NCBI GenBank assembly: GCA_022457065.1
Contig: JAJGBQ010000002.1
Span: 2,356,001-2,420,000 of the forward strand
DNA from: Curvularia sp. ZM96
Lineage: Eukaryota; Ascomycota; Dothideomycetes; Pleosporales; Pleosporaceae
Direction: 5' to 3'
DNA: 64,000 bases
Position 1 is the first letter of the stretch. Every line of letters begins with the position of its first letter. The position numbers were made by a program, and so were the translations under genes. Below are positions 20,824-31,169 of this stretch, piece after piece. The notes beneath the pieces are model-generated. The model made no database searches, was not told the DNA's origin, and saw nothing but the letters and a program-made list of their open reading frames with translations.

Positions 20824-22446
20824 GTTGGTCTTGTAATGATGACAGCAAAGAGTAAAACCTAAAGGATGGACGCGTGCTACTCGCGGTTAAGAAAAGGGCC
20901 AAAGCGACAGGCTGACGAACACAAACCAACGCGAGGACAGGAAAACAGGTGCCCGGGAAGAAATAGCAGTGACGAAGCCACACTAGGCGGTCAGTGATGG
21001 ATGACAGCAGGTTTATACACGAGTCGGAAGTTGCTGATGCACGCTGCAGGTACAGCCTCAATGATGTCATCGGCGTTGCTAGGGCCGAGTCTGGCCAGTG
21101 TTTGATCGCCTCCCGCCTCTCCACCCCTCCACCCAGACTCCGCAACTCAAATACCAATTCAGACTCTGACAGCATTGCACCGATGATTAGAAACGAAGGC
21201 CGCGAATGCAATGGGCACAGCCTGCTTCGTGCCACCAATGTAGTCCACGACGGTCCAGTCGCAGGACGACTAGCCATTTCGGATCCAAGATCCAGCATCC
21301 ATATCTGATTACCGAACCATCGATCCATACGACTTTCTCCAACTAGAGTATTTCCTTAGATCCAAGTTCATATCCTTGTGTGGCCAAGCTGTCTTCAAGC
21401 ACCCATCTTCCCTAGCCTGCACAGCCTCTGAACACATCCCGTGCTTCATAGCACCCGGTCGTGCTTCCTAGGAGGTGTTATTGGTCTGATCACCACGCTA
21501 CATTTAGGTAGATCAAGCAAGCGTTAAAGCACTTGGCATTGCGGGTCTTAAGAAAGCTTAGCGCATGTTGTGCAGAAAAGCTAGTAGTAGGTGTTTCTGG
21601 TAATGGATTGGTCTCGGTCGTACATGCCTCGAATGATGGTAAGAATATCAAGAATCTTGCGTTAGAGGCATTAGCGGTATAGAGACCTCTTCGAACTTAC
21701 AATATTCCTGTGTCGTCTTACCAAAACTTGGCATGTATCTGAATAGGCGTTTAAACCTTGGACATCCTTGTTTGAACACCAGTCTCTTCGCGTTGTGGTT
21801 GCATATGGATCGTAGTTGACATCTTAACTGTAGCTAGCAGTGTAGCTATAAAGCACGTGATCAACTCAGTCTTGGTGCCGGTGCCTTTCACCATCAGCAT
21901 CTTGCTAGGACCTAAAGATTTGCTACGCTGCGAGTGGTGACCACGATTCGCCTCATAACAGGGGGAAGTCGCACCGTTCTAGCCGTTATGCCGTTGAGAG
22001 CGACTCCGTCGATATCAAGTCCTACATTAGTGATAATGATTCCATACGCCTCAACTATATTGAGTTAACAAAAGTCCAAGGCCCTGAATAACATTTGAGC
22101 GCATGGAGCGTGTGTGTCTCGGCTCTGCTATGACGTCTCCTTCAAGCAACCGTTTTCAGCCGTCGGCTCCTGAGTTATGCGGCAGCATGGCTCAAGGTGC
22201 TCTAATTGATCTTTCATTATCTTCAAGGCTGGTTCAATTGGATAAAATGTGTCTCATTTTCACTGGGCAGCTATCACATTTATCTTGATCCCCACTTTAG
22301 CTTCCATACAGCCTTTACCAGACCTGATGGCTCTTCGTCCGTAGGCCTACAAAACGCCGTCCCTCATTCCACTAGCGACTCGCTGGTGTGTAACATTCTA
22401 CAACTCTTATCTACATCCAATTCTTGTTTCAATTATCTTTCCAACC
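20824..22446. other. intergenic, no gene seen
   Basis: About 1.6 kb with the promoter of the APP1-like gene on the left and of the small secreted protein on the right. Overlapping frames at 20723..21328 are shadows without domain signal. Confidence 0.45.
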
Positions 22447-22755
22447 ATGAAGACATTATTTACTATCGTTACATGGGCGCTCACCCTCTTACCAGGCGCC
22501 ACCGCTTACATTCTTAAAGCTCCTCGTACACTCTGCGACGTATGCACTAAGACTGGGAAGATGACCCTTGATTATCCTTGCTTCGAAGCCACCATTTCCG
22601 CGCCTTGCTACGCATTTTGTCGCGATATAGACGTTTATTTCAGAAATTCGCGCTGCTGTGTACGTATTTCTCAGGCCTGTCGTTGCGACAACGTGTTAAC
22701 ATCTACAGACCACTTATCGGTGTTAGCATCGGTCGTGGTTCGAATGGAGAAATAA
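22447..22755 (+). CDS. small secreted cysteine-rich protein, candidate effector
   Basis: Unspliced, this is 102 residues: signal peptide (MKTLFTIVTWALTLLPGATA), then a Cys-rich domain with CDVC and RCC motifs and nine cysteines. A good alternative is a 49-bp intron, 22660..22708 (donor GTACGT, acceptor CTACAG), which would end the protein at 22726 with TTYRC, leaving about 76 residues and eight cysteines. An even count is more usual for disulfide-rich secreted proteins, so I slightly favour the spliced form, but only RNA data can settle it. The family is unknown. It lies in a gene-poor, repeat-bearing pocket, a common setting for fungal effectors. Confidence 0.6.
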   Translation: MKTLFTIVTWALTLLPGATAYILKAPRTLCDVCTKTGKMTLDYPCFEATISAPCYAFCRDIDVYFRNSRCCVRISQACRCDNVLTSTDHLSVLASVVVRMEK

Positions 22756-23488
22756 AATGCTGTTTCTTGGTTCTATTTGCGCGCGATAATTCCAATGAGC
22801 GTGCTCTTGTTGGTCCACTTGTGTTTGTGTAGAAGAGTTTGGGTCGTTGAGAGAATTGCAACTCTGATTACTTGTGGCGAACGACCAATAAGCATCTTGA
22901 AATTCTTCTTTCTTCAATCATTATGATATATAAAGTATTTCAAGGGAGGATACACCTTCGAATAGGCGATTAGTGTTCTTTAGGACGACATCTACTGTCC
23001 GACTCGACTGATAACTGTCCATGGGTTCATGATGTAACGGACCATGCTGAATGCCTTGGTGGGAGTCAATTTCGTATTGCTAACTAGTGTGTTGAAATTG
23101 TGGAGGCAGAGGGAAGCCCCCTCTAGGGGATATCCGACGGTCACGTGGCATGTGATACCGGTACTGAAATGATGGGTAGTTGATCTAAAACATGAGCAAC
23201 CTAGGCTACTTATCAAGGTACTGCAGATTATAGGACTAATTACGGTGGCTTAAAAAGCCTTAAGGTTATGGGTGGAGAACCTATTCGTAAACTCTCACTA
23301 GTAACCAATAAGGGGTAATCACCTGTCCTCGACAGATGCCCAACTTTACTTGTGATGTAATTTGTGCCAAGAACAGCTGCCTAATTACTCCACCGACCTA
23401 GAAATCCGAGAACGAGATCTGTGGTTGCAACCTCACCACTTCCCCACCACTTCCTCACCAGCACCTTTCACAAGCATAAATTTTAACT
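22756..23488. other. spacer with repeat copy A
   Basis: No gene seen. The stretch 23160..23334 is one copy of a diverged direct repeat whose partner is near 25290. The last 150 bases before 23489 are CA-rich and likely hold the promoter of the next gene. Confidence 0.45.
23160..23334 (+). repeat. diverged direct repeat, copy A
   Basis: About 175 bp that aligns by eye with 25290..25456 at roughly 70 percent. Shared blocks include CCTAGGCTAC, TAGGACTA, CTCTCACTAGTAACC and AAGGGGT.ATCACCTGTCCT. Likely remnants of one mobile element. No terminal inverted repeats or open frame seen. Confidence 0.65.
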
Positions 23489-24331
23489 ATGGATCGATGG
23501 TTCAGTCAAAAGGCGAGTACTGGTCCATACGCCTTTCGAGAATCCGTCAGGGTCCTGGCAAACTTCGTCTCAAGCGACACCTCACCCGCAACTGCCGCAG
23601 AAGCAATCTTGAGCTGTATCCGCAAATCGTCGAGGGCTGGAGATGTAGGATTCGAAGTCCTGATGTTATTACTAGATACGGTAACCAAGTTCTCAGAATC
23701 GCACGACGTCATTATCAAACTCCTTTTCGCTATTCGTGATATACCACCTTCACCAAACCCGGTCTACTCTTACCTCGCCTCCATGCATCGGGAAAACTTC
23801 GATGCCCTGTCAGGACTACGATATCGATGGAAGCCAGAAGATAAGCAAGCGCCAACCACACCTGGTGATAGATGGGTCAACTACAACGTCTTCAGCGTGA
23901 AGCTGGCCAAGTCCGGGTTCGATGACGGATATTTCATTTTTGGTTTCTTTTGTCTCCGGGAAACGCTTGAGACGGATCGGCAGTCACGGGAGTTGGAGTT
24001 TGAGAAGCGTTCTCGCTCAATTCCACTCAAGCATCCTGCTATCAACGCTGAAGAACTCATGAGCTACGATTTGACGGCGGCTGCCAAGTGGGTTCTCATA
24101 GGGGGGCTTGATATGTACAGGTTGGGAAACACCGTGTTCGGGGAAGGTTGGGAGAGGGGTTTGGCGATGAAAACGGACTTATGGGATGGGGAACCAGGCT
24201 TGTCGCGGGGGCGGTGGCTCTTGTGGCAAGGCAGATTCGACCACTTTGCGGATCAATCGTACATTCGTGAGGAAGTTAGGGCACTATCGAAAGAGGCTTC
24301 TGCTGCAATTGCGAAGTTCACGACGGAATAG
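23489..24331 (+). CDS. DUF3632-like fungal protein
   Basis: A 280-residue intronless soluble protein with no signal peptide or membrane segment. The N-terminal half is helical (ESVRVLANFVSSDTSPATAAEAILSCI). The C-terminal half has LTAAAKWVLIGG...MYRLG and a tail with WDGEPGLSRGRWLLWQGRF, as in the fungal DUF3632 family, whose function is unknown and which often varies in copy number. That assignment is from recollection of the pattern and is tentative. The gene is flanked by the two copies of a diverged repeat (23160 and 25290), so it lies in an accessory-looking pocket. Confidence 0.72.
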   Translation: MDRWFSQKASTGPYAFRESVRVLANFVSSDTSPATAAEAILSCIRKSSRAGDVGFEVLMLLLDTVTKFSESHDVIIKLLFAIRDIPPSPNPVYSYLASMHRENFDALSGLRYRWKPEDKQAPTTPGDRWVNYNVFSVKLAKSGFDDGYFIFGFFCLRETLETDRQSRELEFEKRSRSIPLKHPAINAEELMSYDLTAAAKWVLIGGLDMYRLGNTVFGEGWERGLAMKTDLWDGEPGLSRGRWLLWQGRFDHFADQSYIREEVRALSKEASAAIAKFTTE

Positions 24332-25289
24332 GTGGATTTATGCTTCTACAGAAAATGCATTCACTTAATATGATGAGTTTCGTCATAGTGGCTTTATATA
24401 CACTGGATGGTAATCAGGTGATATGAGCTCTGTCAGTTATAGAAGAACAACATCCATGTTTGTCAGTCAGGAATAACAGACACCAACACGTATTTGATGT
24501 TTATCGCAGCACTGCGAATGAACGCACCGCGCCGGGCAGAGCACGTACGAGGGGTAGCACATTCTCGATGGATCAAGCTGGCAGCCAGCTGCAGCGCCGA
24601 CCTAGCCGCGACAGCCTCTGAATCCTTCGAGGCCCACATCCAGGCTGTGAGTACAGCTGAGCAGTCAATAACAATGTCGTACGTAGTGGCGTGGGACGTG
24701 GTGTTGCGCTCGTGTGTGCCCTTTCTAAGACGATAAAGGAAGGTAGGGGATAGGTCAAGGTACGTCATGGTATTTTGCATTGCTAGTAGCAGAGGGAGCG
24801 ACCATCAGGTACGAAATGAGTATTTGAAGCGGGGAGAGGGCTTTCAAGGCAGACGCAACACAGATGTGATGAGCACACATGGTAGTGGTATGGCCAGAGA
24901 AAACAGGAGTGGCTGACTTCGAAGAAACACGAGGTCCTCCGTACCGCTCCGATGCGATGTACAATCCCGTGGCACTAAAGTCTTCTCATCAAACGCATTA
25001 GAACGATGCTAATGACAATTCGTCAAACTTATGTTCTCTAGTACGCTTAGCGAAACAAATCGTGAGACTTTGGTGCCAGAGTGAAGGCACGTGCCCGGAT
25101 GGATTTACTGCCACACCAGGGACTCGCTTTCTTCGCATTAGCTATTTCCTGTAAGATTTAAACTCTCTTGAACCAAGGTCTCCCTAAGAACATATGTAAG
25201 CCTTTACGTGGCTCAACACCTAGATCTTGACGAACTAGTAGCCAGAATGTAGTCCACTGTGCCAGGTCCCAGTGACTGTGCCCATGCAT

Positions 25290-25456
25290 CGGTAGTGAAA
25301 TGCTAGATAGTTAATCTACAGCATGGGCATCCTAGGCTACCTATTAAAACTACTATAGATTGTAGGACTACTTAAGGCTGCTTAAGAAGCGTTTAGAATA
25401 TACATAGAGAGTCGGGACTCTCACTAGTAACCGACAAGGGGTGATCACCTGTCCTT
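25290..25456 (+). repeat. diverged direct repeat, copy B
   Basis: Partner of 23160..23334, same orientation, about 2 kb apart. Many differences are transitions, which fits an old, possibly RIP-affected element, though indels are also present. The 5S rRNA gene starts about 300 bp further on. Confidence 0.65.
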
Positions 25457-25755
25457 GCACCCACCACAGCCGGTGGCTTGAACACTACAACACTTTAGTA
25501 TTAACTTGTTCCATTTGCGATGTTTGTTCGCCACAATCCACCGTTTCGTGTGGTCGTGTCTGTAGCCAAGGAATGCTTGTGTATATTCAATCCAATGTAG
25601 GTATTGGTAAAGAAAACTGCCAAAGCGAAGGCAGGATGCCCCAGAACAAGCCCAGGATAATTCTATAGCCTGTAGCTGTCATGTAGCCCTATCAGAACTC
25701 CGCTCGAGAATTGATTTCCTCGTCGACTTGTCTCCCATAGCTGAGTAGGTCTATT

Positions 25756-25875
25756 ACATACGACCATAGGCTCGAGACACTCAGCGGATCCCGTTCGATC
25801 TCCGGTACTTAAGCTCGAGACCGGCGGATTAGTAGTCAGGTGGGTGACCACTGGCGAATCCCCGCTGTCGTATGT
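25756..25875 (+). rRNA. 5S ribosomal RNA
   Basis: A 120-nt 5S rRNA, dispersed rather than in the rDNA array, as usual in Pezizomycotina. The 5' ACATACGAC and 3' GTCGTATGT pair perfectly as helix I. The conserved tail GGATTAGTAG...GGTGGGTGACCAC...GCGAATCC is present, as are GGATCCCGT and GGTACTTAAGC in the helix III and internal-promoter area. Helix II can form from CTCGAG near the 5' side with CTCGAG near the middle. A T-run directly after the end serves as the RNA polymerase III terminator. The intact helices argue for a functional copy. Confidence 0.88.
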
Positions 25876-27462
25876 TTTTTGCGTGGATGAATTTTTGCTG
25901 TGTGGAGATGTCACGTGACGCCGTGCGGCAGCATGGTTCCGCCATGTCTTTTGCAGTACACTAACGTCTTGGCCTTTTTCATATCCATATCTTTTGAAGT
26001 TTACAGAGATTATTGATTCAAATTGTGGGGATACTTGATTAGGGAAGCTCTGAAGCATGTCGTCTCTAGACACATTGCTCTCCCCTATACCCTTAACAAC
26101 ACGTAGTAGTAATATCTGCAATCTCATCGTTCTTTTGGTGCCCTAAGAGACCTTGAACCATTATCTGACTTGATACTCGAGTTCTATTTTTAGTCCGGTG
26201 CACGCTGATTGGCAAAAAGCAGGGTAGGGGGGACCAAGATACGCATTCTCTATCCAATGAAATTGTCTGCGAAGAAGGAAGCAATTATTAGGTGCTTTAT
26301 CGTAGCGAAGTCACATTGCAAAATTGTCCAACCTGGGGTATGAGTTTAGGGTTAGATCGATATGTGCCGAACTAGCCGTAACTAGCCTCCTGCAAAGTTT
26401 TTGTACGTGTGCAGCTACGTGTTCGCGAGATGCATTTGGGTTTAGATCAAGTGTGCTGAGATCACAGCCGGCAGTCTTCTGGTGGCATTGCTATCCTTTT
26501 CCTAATGATGGGGGCTGATCCAGAGTGTTTGGGTGGGTGGTGTCCAAGCCAAAGCAAATATCCAGCTGCTTTTATCGCCCCACTTGCCGCTCCTCAAAAA
26601 GTACCATGCGAGGCACAGAAAAACGAGGTCGCATGCTAGCGTGAAGAAAGACGAGAGGAAGAAACGGCAATATGGCGTGGGAGCCCACCATGGAGTGGGT
26701 ATGCTGTCAGGAACCAACCAACGTATCCCGTGTGTCGGAACCAAGGCGGCCCATATGACGTTGAACCCGCATTTCTTTATTGATTCAATTGCGACTTATT
26801 CCAAGCTAAAAGAAATGAACTTTTGCCGAACGATTTCCAAGCGAATCACAAGATTCCGCTATCATCCCCCCACCTGTAGGCGCCTGGACGTCTTAATCCT
26901 CGTCCACGACTGGCTGCCTGTGCAGAATTGGGTTGTTAATTACGGCTGGCCTTTTCGAAGGATTTTCGAACACGAACAGGTTTTGTTAAAGTAAGGAACC
27001 AGATTTGCAGGCCCATGGATCGCGCAACCTGTTCTCGTCCAAACACCATGCGAAATATGCTTTTCATGGGAAGGGGGAGAGTAGTTAGTGTGCGCGACAT
27101 AAAGCAAGGCCAGTTGGTTGATGGTTGTCCTGTCGTATACTAGTGTGCCATCCACCAGATAGCGCCACACACGCGCATGGTGCCTGCTGGTTAGTTCGCC
27201 ATGGGGACAGGCAGTCTAAATAAACCCTGTTAATGCCGCACGTACAGGTTGTGGTTGTGATATAGATTGAAGGCCGCTCGCCCCATCCCTGGGTGTCGGA
27301 TCAACCCATCTTGTCACTCGCTTCCACATCCACTCCTTTACCCTCGGCATTCGTTCTTGGTTCTAATAATCGTCCGTCGTTCAGCATTACGTCGTGTAGT
27401 CCACATAATCTTCGCTCAGCATTCAACGCCTTGCCATAGTTTACCGCCGTCGATACCTCAAC

Positions 27463-28281
27463 ATGTCTCTGAAATACTTGCCTCTCGCTCTTGCGGCTGT
27501 AGCTATCGCATCACCTTTCGAGGGATTCAAGAGAGACGGAGATGAATCCTACAAGCCTTGCAAGCCCAAGGGTGCTACAACGGATTCGCCCCCTTCAGTG
27601 GGACCGGGTCTCACCTCGCTCTACACCGATGTCGTAGCGTCGGTCCAGGGCATCTCGTTCGAACAACGGTCTGTGGACGAACGCGCCGAGGGTTTTGCCT
27701 GCCACCCAAGCCTCGACTGCGTAAACGTCCAGAACCTGAACATTCCCATGTGCTACGACAAGTTCACCACCAACTTCCAATTTCCCGACGGATCGCGTGG
27801 AACCATTGCGACTGGAGAATACCACTCCGGAGCCACTGATGTAAACCTGCTTAGCGGAGACTACACCAAAGACGGACAAACTGCCAATATTTACTCCGGC
27901 AACGAAGCCGAGAAGCCCAACACCTCGACCATGTCGATTCCCCCACAGTTCACTGGCACAGGCGTTGGCGGTGCAGTCCCGATATCGGAGCTTGGATCCA
28001 TTATTGTATACACCACGACTCTCCCACCAGTAACATACACGGCACCAACTACTATTCCCGAGAGCGTCATTACGGGAACTGTTAGCGGCCAAGAGGTCAA
28101 AAGCACGATTCCCGCTACAACTATATCTCACGCCACAACCATTGCCGGCAAGACGGCCGTTGTGACGGAAACCAGGGCCAGTGAGCCCACTAAGACGACT
28201 GGAGCTGCTGCACATGTATCTGTAGATGCACGGTCGTTTGAGATGTCTATTCTCGGTGCCCTCGTCTACGCTTTCCTGTAA
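27463..28281 (+). CDS. secreted GPI-anchored protein of unknown function
   Basis: A 272-residue intronless protein. Residues 1-16 are a signal peptide (MSLKYLPLALAAVAIA) and a dibasic KR lies just after it. The N-terminal half contains a small conserved-looking domain with cysteines (FACHPSLDCVNVQNLNIPMCYDKF, then FPDGSRGTIATGEYHSGATDVNLLSGDYT). The C-terminal half is Thr/Pro-rich and likely heavily O-glycosylated (YTTTLPPVTYTAPTTIPES). The end, DARSFEMSILGALVYAFL, fits a GPI signal. I do not recognise the family; the layout suggests a cell-surface or wall protein. Confidence 0.82.
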   Translation: MSLKYLPLALAAVAIASPFEGFKRDGDESYKPCKPKGATTDSPPSVGPGLTSLYTDVVASVQGISFEQRSVDERAEGFACHPSLDCVNVQNLNIPMCYDKFTTNFQFPDGSRGTIATGEYHSGATDVNLLSGDYTKDGQTANIYSGNEAEKPNTSTMSIPPQFTGTGVGGAVPISELGSIIVYTTTLPPVTYTAPTTIPESVITGTVSGQEVKSTIPATTISHATTIAGKTAVVTETRASEPTKTTGAAAHVSVDARSFEMSILGALVYAFL

Positions 28282-28494
28282 GCGTGTGGAACCTTGGATT
28301 GGGAGATGGCTGGTTGTGCATCACTGCCTTGATGAATGGGCGGAATCACACCAGAGATGATTTGTGAGGCAATCTGGATATCGACGATACCCCACTAGAT
28401 GCTTGGAATGTCTTTATTTGTGTGTATACAGGGATAATTCGCTGTTGATACGTTACGCTTAATGAATAATATTTTTACCGTTGAATTTGGTAGT

Positions 28495-29232
28495 TCAAGA
28501 CTGCTGCATTTCCACCAGTGAACCCTTCATCTTGCTAACCTCTGCAACGTTAACATCTTCACCTGGAAGTGCTATAGCAGCCGAGTGGAGCCATGGCACC
28601 CCAGTTTTCCTCTTGATTTCTCCGATATTCCCACTTCTAACTCCACCACCAGCAATCAGTGAGATACAATGACCAAACTTCATCTGCAGCTGGTGTAATC
28701 TCTCAGCACCCTGGAGTGCATTACTCGCGCCCCCACTCGTCAATATGCTCTTGAACCCACACCTGACGACTGCTTCAACCGCTTTGTCCAGATCTTTCGT
28801 CTCGTCGATTGCACGGTGAAAGGTGCACGGGAGCGGAGCAGCCAGTTGAACGAGCCTACCATTGCGCACCTCATCCACACGCCAATCGGAATCCAAGATG
28901 CCAAATACGAATCCGCTAACTAAAGGCTTGAATAAGGCTATATCTGCCTCCATTTTTGCAAACTCTTCAGCCGTGTAGTTGAAGTCGCCTGCGCGCGGCC
29001 GGATCATGACGTTGACTGCACTTGTCTTCTGACTCCGAACTTGTTCTAATGTGGAGAGGGAAGGTGTGACACCGCCAGCAGCGTAATCAGAACATAGCTC
29101 GATGCGATCGGCACCCGCTCGAGCGGACGTGATGGCAGAAGAGGCGTTGAAGCAGGCTATTTCCAGCATTGCTGCTTCTGGAATCAAGAGTAGGGAGTGT
29201 GGATCTGAAGAGGTGTCGTCTAGTGTGGGCAT
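28495..29232 (-). CDS. cutC: CutC-family protein
   Basis: A 245-residue CutC family member, an intronless TIM-barrel protein. Family signatures are LEIACFNASSAITSARAGADRIELCSDYAAGGVTPS at the N-terminus, MIRPRAGDFNYT, FVFGILDSDWRVD, CTFHRAIDETKD, and LTSGGASNALQGAERL followed by IAGGGVRSGNI. CutC was linked to copper tolerance in bacteria and eukaryotes, but its biochemical role is unsettled. Length and motifs are normal. It is divergent from the small charged-protein gene at 29839, with a 606-bp shared promoter. Confidence 0.93.
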   Translation of the reverse strand: MPTLDDTSSDPHSLLLIPEAAMLEIACFNASSAITSARAGADRIELCSDYAAGGVTPSLSTLEQVRSQKTSAVNVMIRPRAGDFNYTAEEFAKMEADIALFKPLVSGFVFGILDSDWRVDEVRNGRLVQLAAPLPCTFHRAIDETKDLDKAVEAVVRCGFKSILTSGGASNALQGAERLHQLQMKFGHCISLIAGGGVRSGNIGEIKRKTGVPWLHSAAIALPGEDVNVAEVSKMKGSLVEMQQS

Positions 29233-29838
29233 GTGAAGCTAGGATTGACATGGGCTTAGTGCAGCGTAAGGATTCGCGGACCACGTGACTATGGTGAAGT
29301 TGCAGCTACCTTCCCACACGGAATGCGAGTCTGGAATAGCATGGAATTATGTTGCCAAATTGGACGTGACACACATATATGGCAGCATAGTGACATTGCT
29401 ATCTGCTTGTGAGTGCTGCATTGACAACGTGAGAAATATCACTGGCAAAAGGTATAGAATATAAAAACGTCGTTAATGCAATGTACAGTTCTATCGCATA
29501 TCCAGAAGAGGTTAAGGAAGTGTCCCGATGTGAGGGTGAAGGCTCACTTGTGAGAATATGATGCATGACGCAAACTTGACCTTTTCCGTCAACACTTTCA
29601 CTTCACTGCTCCCTTTCCGCCCTGGATAACATCAAACTAATATTTCAGTAACTCACTGTGAAGATGATGCAACGATTGCTAGCCAGTCTCTGCTTGATAA
29701 AAGCTGGTAGCCCACCTCCTTTGCTCCTCTCAACTCTTCAACCTCTACACTAACTCTCAACCACCATCTACTACAGCCACATCAACAACCTCTTCTGTAG
29801 TTGAACTCGTGCTACCAAAACACAAGAAAACAGCCAAA
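29233..29838. promoter_or_regulatory. divergent promoter, cutC and the 29839 gene
   Basis: 606 bp with no gene seen. The right end is CT-rich before the ATG at 29839. A TATAAAA-like stretch lies near 29458. Confidence 0.4.
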
Positions 29839-30417
29839 ATGTCCGACAGCGAAAAGGCAGCAAACATGACCGGCGCAAGCGGTGCTGGCTGGTCTGAGAG
29901 AGAGAAGGCAAGTATACTCAGTCCATTCGCATTCGCCTTAGTTAACCAAACACAGATTGCGTACCTCGTCGTACTCTGCGAGAATGAGGGCAAGATCGAA
30001 TCCAAGATTAGTGTGAGTCTGGCTCTTTGTCGCGCTTTCACATGCACATCAACTAACCTTTCACCACAGAAGGCGCCCATCCCTGCTGGTCGCTCCGTCA
30101 TCGCCTGTAAGAAGATGTTGAGCCGCTTGAAGGAGAAGCACAGGGAAGACATTATGAAGATCAAGAATGGTCAGCCTCTGGATGATGGTACCAATGGCGA
30201 GACGTCTGAACCGCTCAAGACGCCCAAGACGCCCAAGACACCCAGGAAGCGTAAGAACAAGGCTGTCGATGATGACGCCGATGCTGCTGCTGAGGAAGAG
30301 GGCTCGCCCAAGAAGAAAATGGCAACCCCTAGGAAGAGCAAGACCGCTGTCGCTATGGAAGAGACGGCCAAGATGGAAGAAGCTGTCAAGGAGGAGGATG
30401 AGTTTGATATTGTTTAA
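29839..30417 (+). CDS. small charged nuclear-type protein with GC-AG intron
   Basis: Three exons, 29839..29907, 29956..30012 and 30070..30417, give 157 residues. Intron 1 begins GCAAGT rather than GT and ends CACAG. It is the only choice that keeps the frame and yields WSEREK/IAYLVVLCENEGKIESKI. Intron 2 (GTGAGT...CACAG) has a CTAAC branch site. Both introns are multiples of three without stops, so unspliced RNA stays open. Residues 20-80 form a small helical domain; the rest is low-complexity, with repeated KTP followed by RKRK and acidic runs (EEAVKEEDEFDIV). This suggests a chromatin or nuclear protein. No known family recognised. Confidence 0.75.
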   Translation: MSDSEKAANMTGASGAGWSEREKASILSPFAFALVNQTQIAYLVVLCENEGKIESKISVSLALCRAFTCTSTNLSPQKAPIPAGRSVIACKKMLSRLKEKHREDIMKIKNGQPLDDGTNGETSEPLKTPKTPKTPRKRKNKAVDDDADAAAEEEGSPKKKMATPRKSKTAVAMEETAKMEEAVKEEDEFDIV

Positions 30418-31169
30418 GGACACTCCACCATGGAACGGGACGGGACTGGTACGACTGTTTCAGGGTTGGAGTCTCATTGGTTGGCAAGTTCCCAACAGGA
30501 TGGCGGAACCTGTACCGGCGTATGCAGAGATAGTTGGGCGGTCATGACGATTATTGACAGCCAGTGGCTTTGTTCAACACTCCAGTGGCCAGAACTAGAG
30601 AGAGCGTCGGAAAGTGGCGCAGGTTTGTAGTTGGACACGAATGCATGATGCCGTGTATTTGCCAGACAGGACCACGTTTCACAGGTGGAGTGGCTGGGCC
30701 CAGTGACACGGATGAATAATGAGCCCGGTGCAGCGGCGAGAATGACGCTGGTTCGCGACGTGCGGCGAAGGGAGAACAGGGGTGGGTCGCAGCGCGAACT
30801 ATGCCGCTGCAGGGCTCTTCAAGCACGTTCCGTCTTTCATCCAGCGCCATTCCGTACTCACCATCGACGGCACTTCTTTGTGCGTGAGTTATACTTTTTG
30901 CAATTGGCAGCCGCTGCACCGTAGTGGCCGCAGAATCTTGACAGCGCTCCCCCAGGGCTGGCATGCTGCTTGGCCGAGCCTCACTCGCCGCCTGCAAACA
31001 ATCTTTCTGCGCAACCACCAGACCTTCACGCCTGTCGCCCGTGTCACGACCGCTCGCCCTTCTTCGCACCCGATCGCCTGTAAGATTGCCTAGCACAAGC
31101 CCGAGTGTGCTCGCCTGCGCCCACCGCCGCCTTCTCCACTCCTCCCCGTCCGCACCCACCTCGCCGCCA
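30418..31169. promoter_or_regulatory. NMA111 upstream region
   Basis: No separate gene seen. The last 207 bases are open in the NMA111 frame from an ATG at 30963 and could code an N-terminal extension. Confidence 0.4.

Larger units (their letters stand above)
24332..27462. other. gene-poor 3.1-kb stretch with repeat B and a 5S rRNA gene
   Basis: No protein gene is supported. Open frames at 24463..24780 (minus), 25663..26127 (minus) and 26533..26994 (plus) lack domains and sensible codon use. The stretch holds repeat copy B (25290..25456), the 5S rRNA gene (25756..25875), and toward its end the promoter of the GPI protein at 27463. Confidence 0.5.

Noticed and set aside
25663..26127. 154-codon minus-strand frame
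   Set aside because: It overlaps the 5S rRNA gene and has no protein features.
27595..28215. 206-codon minus-strand frame
   Set aside because: Antisense to the GPI-anchored protein gene; Ser/Gly-rich mirror of its Thr/Pro region.
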